DNA from: Ruminiclostridium sp. | Lineage (GTDB): Bacteria; Bacillota; Clostridia; Oscillospirales; Ruminococcaceae | Direction: 5' to 3' | Length of the DNA: 45,941 nucleotides | Assembly: GCA_017941355.1 (NCBI GenBank) | Contig: JAGAWN010000157.1 | Coordinates: 1 to 45,941, forward strand | Shown: positions 15,440 through 24,350 of the stretch, piece after piece | Layout: the number at the start of each line of letters is the position of its first letter | How positions within the stretch are numbered: the stretch's first letter is position 1 | The notes under the pieces: generated by a model | Seen by the model: the letters and a program-made list of their open reading frames with translations, nothing else | Database searches by the model: none | What the model was told of the DNA's origin: nothing | Program-made: the position numbers and the translations under genes

Positions 15440-16345
15440 ATGAGTAAATCGGTCTATAAGGACTTGGACAAGCTGCCGTCCGGCAGGGCGGGAGATAAAA
15501 CATCGGAGGGCTGTCTTGTGCTTGAGGGCGGCGGGTGGAAAGGATTGTACACAGTCGGTGTTCTCGACTGCATGATGCTGAACGACATAAATATATCGTC
15601 GGTAGTCGGAGTTTCCGCCGGAGCGCTCTCCGCGATAGGGTATGTATCCGGTCAGATAGGCTGGGCGGCGCGGATAGATCTCACTTACAGGCACGACAGC
15701 AATTACTGCGGTCTCGGCGCAATGCGGCGTGACGGCGGCATTACCGGATTTACATATCTGTTCAATGATATTCTGGAAGCACTCCCGCTTGACAGGCAGC
15801 GCCTTATGGATCCCGCGCGGAAAATGACTGTAACAGCTACAGATATGACTACCGGGCAGATAACATATTTTGAAAAGGGAAAGTGCGATCTGTTCCGTGC
15901 AATACAAGCCTCCGCGACAGTACCTTATGTATCGCGCCCGGTGATGATAGACGGCGTACCGTATCTTGACGGGGGCTGCGCGGAAAAGATACCGTATTCG
16001 TGGGCGGAGATCTCGGGTGAGAAGAAAGTAGCAGTCGTGAGGACGCGCGAACTGAGTTACCGCAGGAAACCGGGCGCTCCGAAGCTTGCGAAGCTGTGGT
16101 ACGGCAAATATCCCAGGTTTATGGAAAGCCTTGAGACTGCAAACGAAAAGTTCAACAAGACTGCGGATATGCTCGAACAAAAGGCGCGGGAGGGTTCGAT
16201 ATTCCTGATAGCGCCGTCCGAACCCGTTGTTGTGACGAGGTTTGACGGAAATATGGACAGGCTCGGAGATCTTTATTGGCTCGGATACCATGATATGGAG
16301 AAAAAAGTCAACGATCTTAAAAGATATCTGAATTTGACAGCTTAA
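15440..16345 (+). CDS. Patatin-like phospholipase (RssA-type)
   Basis: 301 residues from ATG 15440, which has GAGAGGG upstream; the in-frame ATG at 15413 falls inside the inverted-repeat element. The catalytic features of bacterial patatins are present: oxyanion loop LEGGGWKGLYTVGVLD, nucleophile elbow GVSAGAL (Ser), and DGG (VPYLDGGCAEKIPYSWA) supplying the Asp of the Ser-Asp dyad. Predicted to be a cytoplasmic or membrane-associated lipid acyl hydrolase. Monocistronic with its own promoter and terminator. Confidence 0.92.
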   Translation: MSKSVYKDLDKLPSGRAGDKTSEGCLVLEGGGWKGLYTVGVLDCMMLNDINISSVVGVSAGALSAIGYVSGQIGWAARIDLTYRHDSNYCGLGAMRRDGGITGFTYLFNDILEALPLDRQRLMDPARKMTVTATDMTTGQITYFEKGKCDLFRAIQASATVPYVSRPVMIDGVPYLDGGCAEKIPYSWAEISGEKKVAVVRTRELSYRRKPGAPKLAKLWYGKYPRFMESLETANEKFNKTADMLEQKAREGSIFLIAPSEPVVVTRFDGNMDRLGDLYWLGYHDMEKKVNDLKRYLNLTA

Positions 16346-16371
16346 CTCCCAAACTGTATGAAGTAAGGAAA

Positions 16372-16419
16372 AAAGCCCGCTTACACAGCTTAATGCTGTA
16401 TAAACGGGCTTTCGTTTTT
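16372..16419. terminator. Bidirectional intrinsic terminator
   Basis: AAAGCCCG (16372-16379) pairs with CGGGCTTT (16405-16412), with an inner ACAGC/GCTGT stem and T runs on both sides. It ends the patatin gene (+) and the membrane-protein gene (-). Confidence 0.9.
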
Positions 16420-16442
16420 CAATTTTACCATACTGCCTCAGT

Positions 16443-16940
16443 TTAAAACAGCGAGCATATCCACGCCGCAAGTGCGGAAGCCGCCGGGAAAATGACCAGC
16501 AGTTTCAGAAGCTGGCTTTTTATGTTGTATCCGTACTTCCGGTTCTCATATACCGGCGTGACCTCCGGGGTAAAATACTGGAAGAAACGAAATCTGCACA
16601 GCAGAAAATAATCGAAGAATGTCATATCATAGATCTTGTATATCGTAAATATCAGGACGAATCTCAGGAAAAACTGCAGGAAGCCGAATCCGCTCCTGAA
16701 CCCGTCCCAGATCGAGACAACACCGACTCCGATTATCATCAGAATACTCATGATCATCAGAGTCCAGCCGATCTTCCGCGCTCCGAAGAATTCTTCCTGC
16801 TCTCTTTCTTTCACAAGCTCGAATGCCTCCTTGGGAGCGGAAGAAAACAGCTTCTTCTCCTTGATGAACACCACCGCCGCCAGCAGCATAAGAGTAATCG
16901 CGACGCAAAAAACGATCGCCAAAAAAACAGTCAGAAGCAT
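16443..16940 (-). CDS. Small integral membrane protein of unknown function
   Basis: 165 residues. Hydrophobic helices at about 3-25 (LLTVFLAIVFCVAITLMLLAAVVF), 60-78, 88-100 and 143-163, with a charged loop (KEAFELVKEREQEEFFG) after the first. No family is recognised. It starts 15 bp after the methyltransferase remnant, with GAGAGG upstream, so it was probably co-transcribed with that gene from the operator-controlled promoter at 17187-17215. Confidence 0.75.
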   Translation of the reverse strand: MLLTVFLAIVFCVAITLMLLAAVVFIKEKKLFSSAPKEAFELVKEREQEEFFGARKIGWTLMIMSILMIIGVGVVSIWDGFRSGFGFLQFFLRFVLIFTIYKIYDMTFFDYFLLCRFRFFQYFTPEVTPVYENRKYGYNIKSQLLKLLVIFPAASALAAWICSLF

Positions 16941-16955
16941 ATTGTTTCACCTCTC

Positions 16956-17087
16956 CTACTTCTTTGCCAGAACTGTTATCCACGGCTTTCCCGTGTGATG
17001 ATCTGTCTTTATGCTGCTGAATCCCGCAGCTTTCAGAGCGTCCGATATCTGTTCGGCTGTATAGCACTTCATTGTATGTTCTTGTTT
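16956..17087 (-). pseudogene. 3' remnant of a class I SAM-dependent methyltransferase
   Basis: About 43 codons remain: KQEHTMKCYTAEQISDAL, AAGFSSIK, HHTGKPWITVLAKK, ending at TAG 16956-16958. This is the typical C-terminal end of small clostridial methyltransferases (..G(F)..V....S(K)PWI.V.A.K). An in-frame TGA at 17088-17090 and loss of the SAM-binding motifs show that the 5' part was deleted. The first ATG after the promoter (17100, after AAGGG) is out of frame with the remnant. Confidence 0.65.
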
Positions 17088-17109
17088 TCAAACACATCAT
17101 CCCTTAGCA

Positions 17110-17125
17110 ATTAGCATATACTAAC
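17110..17125. promoter_or_regulatory. Operator-like dyad 2 (TTAG-N6-CTAA)
   Basis: TTAGCATATACTAA with C following. The same half-sites with identical 6-bp spacing occur exactly 60 bp away at 17170-17185, suggesting two sites for one dimeric regulator (TetR/MarR type inferred). Confidence 0.5.
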
Positions 17126-17169
17126 CTGCGCTTGCACCGGTGCCGGATATCATATTTCCGGTACACTGT

Positions 17170-17185
17170 GTTAGCCTACACTAAC
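17170..17185. promoter_or_regulatory. Operator-like dyad 1 (GTTAG-N6-CTAAC)
   Basis: GTTAGCCTACACTAAC is a palindrome with perfect 5-bp half-sites, directly downstream of the minus-strand -10 box at 17187-17192, a classic repressor position. Confidence 0.6.
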
Positions 17186-17186
17186 A

Positions 17187-17215
17187 ATAATACCACAAAT
17201 TAAGCCTGTTGTCAA
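17187..17215 (-). promoter_or_regulatory. Sigma-A promoter before the methyltransferase remnant
   Basis: Minus strand TTGACA (17210-17215), 17 bp, TATTAT (17187-17192), followed immediately by operator dyad 1. It now drives the remnant and the 165-residue membrane protein. Confidence 0.8.
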
Positions 17216-17334
17216 TGTTTTACCGCAATTTTCAGTCGGTAACAGTCCGCGGTTTACCCACAGTGCCGTGAGAGCGGACTTATCATATCACCGGACGGTC
17301 ATGTAAGACCGGCGTGCGTAATAACGAGTATAAC

Positions 17335-17373
17335 AGCCAAAAAAGAACCCGCAGCATTCCGGGAATGCTGCGG
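17335..17373 (-). terminator. Terminator of the SGNH esterase gene
   Basis: CCGCAGCATTCC pairs with GGAATGCTGCGG (17362-17373), and on the minus strand it is followed by GTTCTTTTTT. Confidence 0.9.
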
Positions 17374-17400
17374 TGTTATATTCACAGAGACTGACCGGAT

Positions 17401-18429
17401 CTACGGATTCCGTATCTTCCGGATATGATCCGCGAGTTCCTGCGCCATTTCCTCCTGTTCGGTGATACGCGGGTGACCGTCGGTAGCGAGCCCGGCGCGT
17501 CTGAAATGCAGGCGGGTAACGTCCGGATCCGCGAGTTCCGCGCAGACCTCGTCGAGTATGTATTCCCACTTGCGCTCGTGTTTCAGAACGGTGGTGATTA
17601 TGATGAATTTCGCGGTCTTGTAGCGCGATTTCAGGTCAAGCAGGATCTCCTTGTACTTCGCTTTCCACTTTTCGGTGTAAGCCTTGTCGAAAACCGCTTC
17701 CGGGTTCGGATTAGCGTCATTCTGACCGATCGCGAAGATAACGAAATCCGGGGTATAGCGGGAAAAATCCCACTGCGAAGTACCGCCCGGCGCGTAGGGA
17801 ACATAGCGCAGCTTGTCGTAAGTGCTTTCAAGCCCGGTCAGAGTCTCGACAGCGGGGCCGTAGAAATACCCTGTGTGATCGAGTAGCGCAAGTCCGCCCT
17901 GTGAGTTGTTGCAGAACTCCGCGTTCAGCTTCCTTGCGGCGGAGAAGGTGTAGGCGAAGTAGCTGTTGTCATACTGCCCGCCGTGACCCTCCGGGTCAGC
18001 CATACCCTCGTAATAGACCGCCTCAGTGACTTCACCCGCCGAAACGCTGTCACCGAAGAATTCGAGCTTCATGTCGTAGTGCAGGTCAAGAGGGAAGATA
18101 TCCTCCGCCTCTGCCGAAACGAGGGTGAAGTAGTGCGCAGCCGCCTGTCTCTTGAAGATCATGCAGTTATGCTTACCCTCCGCAAGCCCTTCCGCGAGGG
18201 TGACGGTCTGTACGCCGGTGTCATGTGACAGCTCGTATTTGTGCTGCACCCCGTCGATGACTGCGCCTATCCATATACCGTCCGATGTCATGGGAATGTT
18301 TTCAAGGGTGATCTTCAGCGAAGTCCCGGCGAATCCGAATTTTACGTTGCTGCCCGCGTAGATGAGCGTGCAGCCGTCGGTGCGTCCCATGTACGCGAAT
18401 GCTTTGTTGTCTGCTTTAAATACTGCCAT
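17401..18429 (-). CDS. SGNH hydrolase, CE2-type carbohydrate esterase
   Basis: 342 residues in two parts, as in CE2 acetyl esterases: an N-terminal jelly-roll (about 1-115) and a C-terminal SGNH domain. The SGNH blocks are LEFFGDSVSAGE (Ser nucleophile), the Gly region around NNSQGGLALLDH, IFAIGQNDANP (Asn), and DGHPRITEQEEMAQELADHI (His). Likely removes acetyl groups from plant-polysaccharide oligosaccharides. No signal peptide, so probably intracellular. Monocistronic; promoter at 18459-18487. Confidence 0.85.
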   Translation of the reverse strand: MAVFKADNKAFAYMGRTDGCTLIYAGSNVKFGFAGTSLKITLENIPMTSDGIWIGAVIDGVQHKYELSHDTGVQTVTLAEGLAEGKHNCMIFKRQAAAHYFTLVSAEAEDIFPLDLHYDMKLEFFGDSVSAGEVTEAVYYEGMADPEGHGGQYDNSYFAYTFSAARKLNAEFCNNSQGGLALLDHTGYFYGPAVETLTGLESTYDKLRYVPYAPGGTSQWDFSRYTPDFVIFAIGQNDANPNPEAVFDKAYTEKWKAKYKEILLDLKSRYKTAKFIIITTVLKHERKWEYILDEVCAELADPDVTRLHFRRAGLATDGHPRITEQEEMAQELADHIRKIRNP

Positions 18430-18458
18430 AGTGACTGCCTTTCGGTTTATTTTTATTC

Positions 18459-18487
18459 ATTGTATCATATTTTTATTGTTTTTTCAA
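18459..18487 (-). promoter_or_regulatory. Promoter of the SGNH esterase gene
   Basis: Minus strand TTGAAA (18482-18487), 17 bp, TACAAT (18459-18464). Its -35 overlaps the dyad at 18485-18499. Confidence 0.8.
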
Positions 18488-18499
18488 TACGCTGTATTG
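18485..18499. promoter_or_regulatory. Dyad CAATAC-N3-GTATTG between two divergent promoters
   Basis: A perfect 6-bp inverted repeat overlapping both divergent -35 boxes (18482-18487 minus and 18497-18502 plus). A candidate shared operator. GTATTG recurs at about 18527-18532 and nearby. Confidence 0.5.
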
Positions 18500-18525
18500 A
18501 TTTTTTTGCACAGAAATGATATACT
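18497..18525 (+). promoter_or_regulatory. Promoter of the giant helicase gene
   Basis: TTGATT (18497-18502), 17 bp, TATACT (18520-18525), 37 bp before the ATG at 18562. Confidence 0.7.
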
Positions 18526-18561
18526 TGTATTGATTATTGTATTCCTGAAAGGACATTTGCG

Positions 18562-21500
18562 ATGAACAATGATCTTAAAATAACCGCGCAGGCTGCGGGC
18601 GTTTTCAGTTTTGCCATGCAGCAGAACTATATCCCGCTGATACGCGGTATCCGGCTTGTGAACGAGGGGGAGTCGTCGCTTGAGGGTGTGACCGTCCGCG
18701 CGGCGGCAGACCCGGAGTTTATGAAGCCTTTTGAGCAGACAGTACCTCTTGCCGAGGGTATGCGCACTACCGAGATATCACCGGTGAAGCTCACGCTGTC
18801 GCCGGAATACCTGTTCTCGCTCACCGAAAAGGTGAACGGGAATATCCGCATCACTGCAGCAAAGGACGGCGAAACGCTTGCGGAAGCGGACATACCCGTT
18901 GAGATCCTTGCGTATGACCAGTGGAGCGGGTACGGTATTATGCCGGAGCTTGTCTCCGCGTTCTGCGCACCGAATCACCCGCTGGTGAACGAGGTGGTCT
19001 CCGAAGCCGCGCTGAAAATGCAGGAATGGACGGGTTCCCCCGCGTTTACGGGCTATCAGTCCGAGGATCCGAACGTTGTGAAGCAGCAGGCGGCAGCGAT
19101 ATATGCGGCATTGCAGGCACGCGGGATAGCATATACCGTTCCCCCGGCAAGCTTTGAAAAGAGCGGACAGCGTGTGCGGCTGCCATATACGGTGCTGACC
19201 GAAAAGCACGGCACCTGTCTCGATCTCGCGCTGCTGTACGCCTCCTGCCTTGAGCAGATAGGACTTAATCCGCTGATAATAATTGTGAAAGGTCACGCGT
19301 TCGCGGGATTCTGGCTGGAGGACGAGACTTTTGCCGACTGCGCGGAGGACGACTGCTCTGCGCTGAAAAAGCGTGCGGCTGAGGGGATAGACAAGATCTG
19401 CGCCGTGGAGTGTACCGACTTCGCTGCAGGGGAAAGCACGGATTTCGGCAGAGCCGAGAGCCACGCCCTTTCCCGTCTTGACGAACAGGATAAGTTTATA
19501 TGCGCCGTCGATGTGCGCAGGTGCCGGGGAAGCGGGATCCGCCCCATTCCCGCCCGTGTGGCAGAGAACGGCGAGTACAGGGCTGTGGATTACGGAAAAC
19601 AGGAGATAACCGACGCTCCCCGTGTTATAGACACCTCCCGCCGCGGCGGATTCGCGGAGGGCAGGGAGCTTACAAAGCAGATGATATGGGAGCGAAAGCT
19701 GCTTGATCTCAGCCTGCGCAACAGTCTCCTGAACTTCCGTCCCTCCGCGTCGAACGTGCAGTTCATGACCGCGGATATCGCAAAGCTTGAAGATGTCATG
19801 TCCGGCGGCGAAAGCTTCCGTATCATGCCCGCGCCGTCGGAGAAGTCGTTTACCATGTCCGACAGCAGGATATACGAGATCGAGAACGAAAAAGACCTTA
19901 TTACTTCCATTGCCGAGTCTGAGTTCAGAAACCGCCGTCTGCGCACATTCGTAAGTGAGGCTGAGCTTGAAAAAACGCTGAAAAAGCTGCACCGCGACGC
20001 AAAGGTGAGCCTTGAGGAAAACGGCGCGAACACGCTGTATTTAGCCCTCGGCTTCCTGCGGTGGTATGAAACGGACAAGAGCGCGAAGCCGAAGTACGCG
20101 CCGCTTATCCTCGTTCCCGTTGACATCGTGAAGAAGATACAGGATAAGTCATACTCCCTGCGCATACGCGGCGAGGACACGCAGATGAACATAACGCTGC
20201 TGGAGCTTCTGCGGCAGGATCACGGGCTTAACGTAAACGGGCTTGATCCGCTGCCCACGGACGAGAACGGCGTGGATATCCCGCTGGTGCTGAGTACCAT
20301 GCGGCAGGCGGTGATGTCGAAGAAGCGCTGGGACGTGGAAGAGATCGCGTTCCTCGGGCAGTTCTCGTTCAGCCGCTTCATCATGTGGAATGATATCCGC
20401 AACCGCTCAGATGAGCTTGCGAAGAACAAAGTCGTTGCAAGCTTAATGTCCGGCAAGACCGAGTGGGAAACTGAAGAACTCGATCTGTCGCCCCATGCGC
20501 TTGACGAGCGTGTACTGCCCGCGGATATGGCAGTACCGTTGAGCGCGGATTCCTCCCAGCTTGCGGCGGTGTATGAAGCCTCACTGGGACGCAGTTTCGT
20601 GCTGCACGGTCCTCCCGGAACGGGAAAATCACAGACTATCACAAACATGATCGCAAACGCGCTGTTTCACGGGAAATCGGTGCTGTTCGTAGCGGAAAAA
20701 ATGGCAGCGCTTTCGGTGGTGCAGAAGCGCCTTGCAAAAATAGGACTTGACCCGTTCTGCTTAGAGCTGCACTCAAACAAGGCAACCAAGCGCTCGGTGC
20801 TGACGCAGCTTGAAAGCGCGCTTTCCATGAGCCGCATAAAGTCCCCCGCCGAATATTCACAGACCGCGGAAAAGCTGCACTCACTGCGCAAAGAACTGAA
20901 CGACACAATGTCGGCTCTTTACAAGGAGCGTGCGGCGGGAATGTCGGTGAGCGATGCGATAGCGAATTTCGAGGCTGCACGGGCGTTCGACGGCAGGATA
21001 AGCATAGACCCTGAACTTATCGGAAAGACCGATTCTTTCGGTTACTCTACATGGCTCGAAGCCGCGTCTGATGCGGAAGCCGCGGGAAGGGAACTGGGCG
21101 GTCTGCAAAATTCCCCGCTGAAAAACGTATGCCTGTCGGAATACACTATCGAACTGCGCAGCGCGTTTGCGGAGCTGTCTGAACTTCTGGTGAACAAGGC
21201 GAATGACGCGGCTCAGGCTTATACCGCTCTGTCGGCAGTCCTCGGTGCTGCCCTGCCTTCGGACAAGACCGGCATAGACGGACTTTTCAGACTTCTGAAA
21301 GAGGTCATAGCCCCGGAAATGCTGATAGAACCGATAATCAACGGCGAGAACCCGCAGCTTGTGCGCAGTGAAATGGATAAGCTGACAGACGTGGGAATGA
21401 GATGCGCTTCGATACGCGCTGATATCGGGGAGCGCTTCGAGCAGAGCGTGTGGAGCTATGACCCGGACGCGGCGCTGTTGCAGCTCAAAAAAGCGCAGCA

Positions 21501-24336
21501 GAGCAACTTCATCAGCAAGACGTTCGGCGTGAACAAGCAGGTGAAGGAGTTTGCGCTTTACGCGAAATCACCGGACACGGTGAACAAGGAAAACATCACC
21601 GCCTACCTCGGAACCCTTTCCGAGTACAGGCAGCTTTCCGCGATGATAAACGCGGCAGACCCTATGGTGACAAGGTATTTCGGGGAGCACTGGCGCGGTG
21701 AGAACACCGCCTTTGCTCGGCTGAAATCGGCAATTCCCGCATCGTTTGAACTGCGCACGCTCCTCGGAAGCGTTTCCCCGGAACTGAAAGCCGCGGTGAT
21801 AGCGAAGAAGTCTGAACCCTCTCTGCAAACGGCGCTGTCGGAAGCGGAACTCAGATACTTCGACCTGCTGGGAGTTTGCGACCGCATGAAGAGCGAGTTC
21901 GCTGCGGACATCGTTTCCGTCTGCGGCGGCGCGGATTTCTTCGGTGAGACCGCGCGTGAAGCGCAGGGCTACTGCGGCAGCGCGGAGATACTGCGCGACC
22001 GCGTTGTGCTGGAAAACAGCATACGCAGGCTGAACGGGCTGGGGCTTAAACCGGCTGCCGATGCGTACCGTGACGGGACACTTGACGAGAGCAGCATCAA
22101 AGGCGCGGTATCAGCCGCCGTCTGCAAGAGTGTCATATCCCGCGCGGTGCAGTCGGAATCTCTGCTGAAAGCGTTCCAGGGCGCTGAGTACGAACGTACC
22201 GTAGAGAAGTACCGCAATTTCACCGCCCGTTTCGAGGAACTGACAATTGAGGAACTCGTTTCCCGCCTGTCCGCCCGCGTGCCTGACACTTCCACGGGAA
22301 AGACCGGGGCTTCTTCGGAACTTGCGATACTGCAAAAGGCGATAAAGAGCGGAGGCAGGGGACTGTCGATACGCAAGCTGTTCGACAGCATACCCAATCT
22401 TCTCGGACGGCTGTGTCCGTGTATGCTGATGTCGCCTATCTCGGCTGCGCAGTACATAGACCCCTCTTTCGGAAAGTTCGATCTCGTGATCTTTGACGAG
22501 GCTTCACAGCTTCCCACAAGCGAAGCCGTTGGAGCGATAGCGCGCGGCGAGAACGTTGTCGTCGTGGGTGACCCGAAACAGCTTCCCCCGACATCGTTCT
22601 TCACCGCGAATCAGACCGACGAAGAGAACATCGAAAAGGAAGACCTCGAAAGCGTGCTTGATGACTGCCTAGCTCTGGCAATGCCGCAGAAACACCTGCT
22701 CTGGCACTACCGCTCCCGCCATGAGAGCCTTATCGCCTACAGCAACAGCCGCTTCTACGACAACAGCCTTCGCACGTTCCCGTCACCGGACGATCTTGTT
22801 TCAAAGGTGAACTGGGTACACGTTGACGGCTACTACGACAAGGGCGGCAGCAAGCAGAACCGCGCGGAAGCGGAAGCCGTGACCGCGGAGATAGTGCGCC
22901 GCCTGTCAGACCCGGAACTGCGCAAGGACAGCATAGGTGTCGTCACATTCAACATCATTCAGCAGATACTCATTGACGATATGCTTTCCGAGGAACTCCG
23001 CAGGAACCCGGAGCTTGAGCAATACGCAAACGAGATGTACGAGCCGATACTTGTGAAGAACTTGGAGAACGTGCAGGGCGATGAGCGCGACGTGATACTG
23101 TTCTCTATCGGCTACGCGCCGGATAAGAACGGCGAACTCTCCATGAACTTCGGACCCGTGAACCAGGACGGCGGCTGGCGCAGACTGAATGTTGCGATCT
23201 CCCGCGCACGCAAGGAAATGACGGTGTTCTCGGTCATACGTCCGGAGCAGATAGACCTCGGCAGGACGCGTTCCGAGGGCGTTGCGGGGCTGAAAGGCTT
23301 CCTCGATTTCGCCGCAAAGGGCAGTTCCGCTCTGCCGGTGAGAAAACTTGTCTCAGCGGAAAAGCGGGGTTCAGCCTTTGCCGACCGTGTTGCCCATGAG
23401 ATAGAAACTCTCGGCTACAGCGTGCGCCGCGATATCGGAAGCTCCGACTACAAGATCGACATAGGCGTTATTGACCCCGACGAGACGGGTACATATCTGC
23501 TCGGCATCATGTGCGAGAGCCGCAGCGGCTACGAACTTACCAACGCCCGCGACCGCAACATCGTACAGCCCTCGGTGCTGCGGGGACTTGGCTGGCGCAT
23601 TGTGAATGTCCACGCTCTCGACTGGCTGGACAATGACCGCAAGGTGCTGGAATATCTGCGCGGCGAGATCGAAGCGACGCTTGCCGCAAAGCGTTCCGGA
23701 GAACCCGCTCCGGCACCCGCCGAACCGCAGAAGCGGGAAGTCACCTTTGAAAAAGAGGAGCCTGCCGAAAGCGAAAGCTCTCACATCTACGTCCCGTTCG
23801 TGCCGGAGGTGATCGGAGATCGTGAGTATTTTTTAGATAATAGTTCGACTTCGCAGATAAAGCGTATCATCGAGGCAGCCGTACAATGGGAGGCTCCAAT
23901 AAGCAGGGATGTACTGTATCACTATGTTCTCGCAGCGTTTGGAATGAAGAGCTTTGCAAAGGCAGAAACGAGATTTGATAAGATTTTGAGTGAGTTTGAC
24001 TATAAAAAGACCATTCGTGATAATACTGTATTCCTTTGGAATAAAGATATTGACCCTGCAAATTATAATGACTTCCGCGGTACATCAGAAAATGGAATAA
24101 GGAGAAAGTTTGATGATATTGCTACAGAGGAAATAAGTGCAGCGGTAAGATATATATTGGCTGCTTCTGTTAGTCTTACTCGAACAGATCTTATGAAAGA
24201 GACTGCAAAACTGTTTGGATTTGCAAAATATACAGAGAATGCCTCGGGGGCAATCTCGCAGGGCATAGCGAACGCGGTTCGCAATGGCTATGCTAAGGTA
24301 GATCAGGAAACAGGACGCATAATGTATGCGGGCTGA
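18562..24336 (+). CDS. DUF4011-type giant SF1 helicase with PD-(D/E)xK nuclease and DUF3320 C-terminus
   Basis: 1924 residues. An N-terminal region includes a transglutaminase-like fold (HGTCLDLALLYASCLEQIG, KGHAFAGFWLED) at about 215-255. Next comes a DUF4011 segment (RKLLDLSLRNSLLNFRPS), then a split SF1 (UPF1-like) helicase: Walker A GPPGTGKS at 683-690, Walker B VIFDEAS near 1309-1315, GDPKQLPP near 1336-1343, and C-terminal motifs VQGDERDVILFS and LNVAISRARKEM. A restriction-like nuclease follows at about 1606-1695 (DYKIDIGVIDPDE...GIMCESRSGYE). DUF3320 occupies about 1765-1924. Such proteins are often found in defence or accessory contexts; the function is not proven. Codons for about 1750-1890 are much AT-richer than the rest. 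ATG 18562 follows AAAGGA. Confidence 0.85.
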   Translation: MNNDLKITAQAAGVFSFAMQQNYIPLIRGIRLVNEGESSLEGVTVRAAADPEFMKPFEQTVPLAEGMRTTEISPVKLTLSPEYLFSLTEKVNGNIRITAAKDGETLAEADIPVEILAYDQWSGYGIMPELVSAFCAPNHPLVNEVVSEAALKMQEWTGSPAFTGYQSEDPNVVKQQAAAIYAALQARGIAYTVPPASFEKSGQRVRLPYTVLTEKHGTCLDLALLYASCLEQIGLNPLIIIVKGHAFAGFWLEDETFADCAEDDCSALKKRAAEGIDKICAVECTDFAAGESTDFGRAESHALSRLDEQDKFICAVDVRRCRGSGIRPIPARVAENGEYRAVDYGKQEITDAPRVIDTSRRGGFAEGRELTKQMIWERKLLDLSLRNSLLNFRPSASNVQFMTADIAKLEDVMSGGESFRIMPAPSEKSFTMSDSRIYEIENEKDLITSIAESEFRNRRLRTFVSEAELEKTLKKLHRDAKVSLEENGANTLYLALGFLRWYETDKSAKPKYAPLILVPVDIVKKIQDKSYSLRIRGEDTQMNITLLELLRQDHGLNVNGLDPLPTDENGVDIPLVLSTMRQAVMSKKRWDVEEIAFLGQFSFSRFIMWNDIRNRSDELAKNKVVASLMSGKTEWETEELDLSPHALDERVLPADMAVPLSADSSQLAAVYEASLGRSFVLHGPPGTGKSQTITNMIANALFHGKSVLFVAEKMAALSVVQKRLAKIGLDPFCLELHSNKATKRSVLTQLESALSMSRIKSPAEYSQTAEKLHSLRKELNDTMSALYKERAAGMSVSDAIANFEAARAFDGRISIDPELIGKTDSFGYSTWLEAASDAEAAGRELGGLQNSPLKNVCLSEYTIELRSAFAELSELLVNKANDAAQAYTALSAVLGAALPSDKTGIDGLFRLLKEVIAPEMLIEPIINGENPQLVRSEMDKLTDVGMRCASIRADIGERFEQSVWSYDPDAALLQLKKAQQSNFISKTFGVNKQVKEFALYAKSPDTVNKENITAYLGTLSEYRQLSAMINAADPMVTRYFGEHWRGENTAFARLKSAIPASFELRTLLGSVSPELKAAVIAKKSEPSLQTALSEAELRYFDLLGVCDRMKSEFAADIVSVCGGADFFGETAREAQGYCGSAEILRDRVVLENSIRRLNGLGLKPAADAYRDGTLDESSIKGAVSAAVCKSVISRAVQSESLLKAFQGAEYERTVEKYRNFTARFEELTIEELVSRLSARVPDTSTGKTGASSELAILQKAIKSGGRGLSIRKLFDSIPNLLGRLCPCMLMSPISAAQYIDPSFGKFDLVIFDEASQLPTSEAVGAIARGENVVVVGDPKQLPPTSFFTANQTDEENIEKEDLESVLDDCLALAMPQKHLLWHYRSRHESLIAYSNSRFYDNSLRTFPSPDDLVSKVNWVHVDGYYDKGGSKQNRAEAEAVTAEIVRRLSDPELRKDSIGVVTFNIIQQILIDDMLSEELRRNPELEQYANEMYEPILVKNLENVQGDERDVILFSIGYAPDKNGELSMNFGPVNQDGGWRRLNVAISRARKEMTVFSVIRPEQIDLGRTRSEGVAGLKGFLDFAAKGSSALPVRKLVSAEKRGSAFADRVAHEIETLGYSVRRDIGSSDYKIDIGVIDPDETGTYLLGIMCESRSGYELTNARDRNIVQPSVLRGLGWRIVNVHALDWLDNDRKVLEYLRGEIEATLAAKRSGEPAPAPAEPQKREVTFEKEEPAESESSHIYVPFVPEVIGDREYFLDNSSTSQIKRIIEAAVQWEAPISRDVLYHYVLAAFGMKSFAKAETRFDKILSEFDYKKTIRDNTVFLWNKDIDPANYNDFRGTSENGIRRKFDDIATEEISAAVRYILAASVSLTRTDLMKETAKLFGFAKYTENASGAISQGIANAVRNGYAKVDQETGRIMYAG

Positions 24337-24350
24337 AAGGAGATAAAACA

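Noticed and set aside
15326-16471. Long minus-strand frame over the patatin gene
   Set aside because: Antisense shadow running across promoter and terminator elements; protein is Cys/Arg/His-rich nonsense.
16627-17100. 157-codon frame starting after AAGGG at 17100
   Set aside because: Out of frame with both the methyltransferase tail and the membrane protein, and low-quality composition; it probably marks the original start codon only.
18778-19992. 404-codon minus-strand frame inside the helicase gene
   Set aside because: Codon-bias shadow of the plus-strand gene, no start signals or domain.
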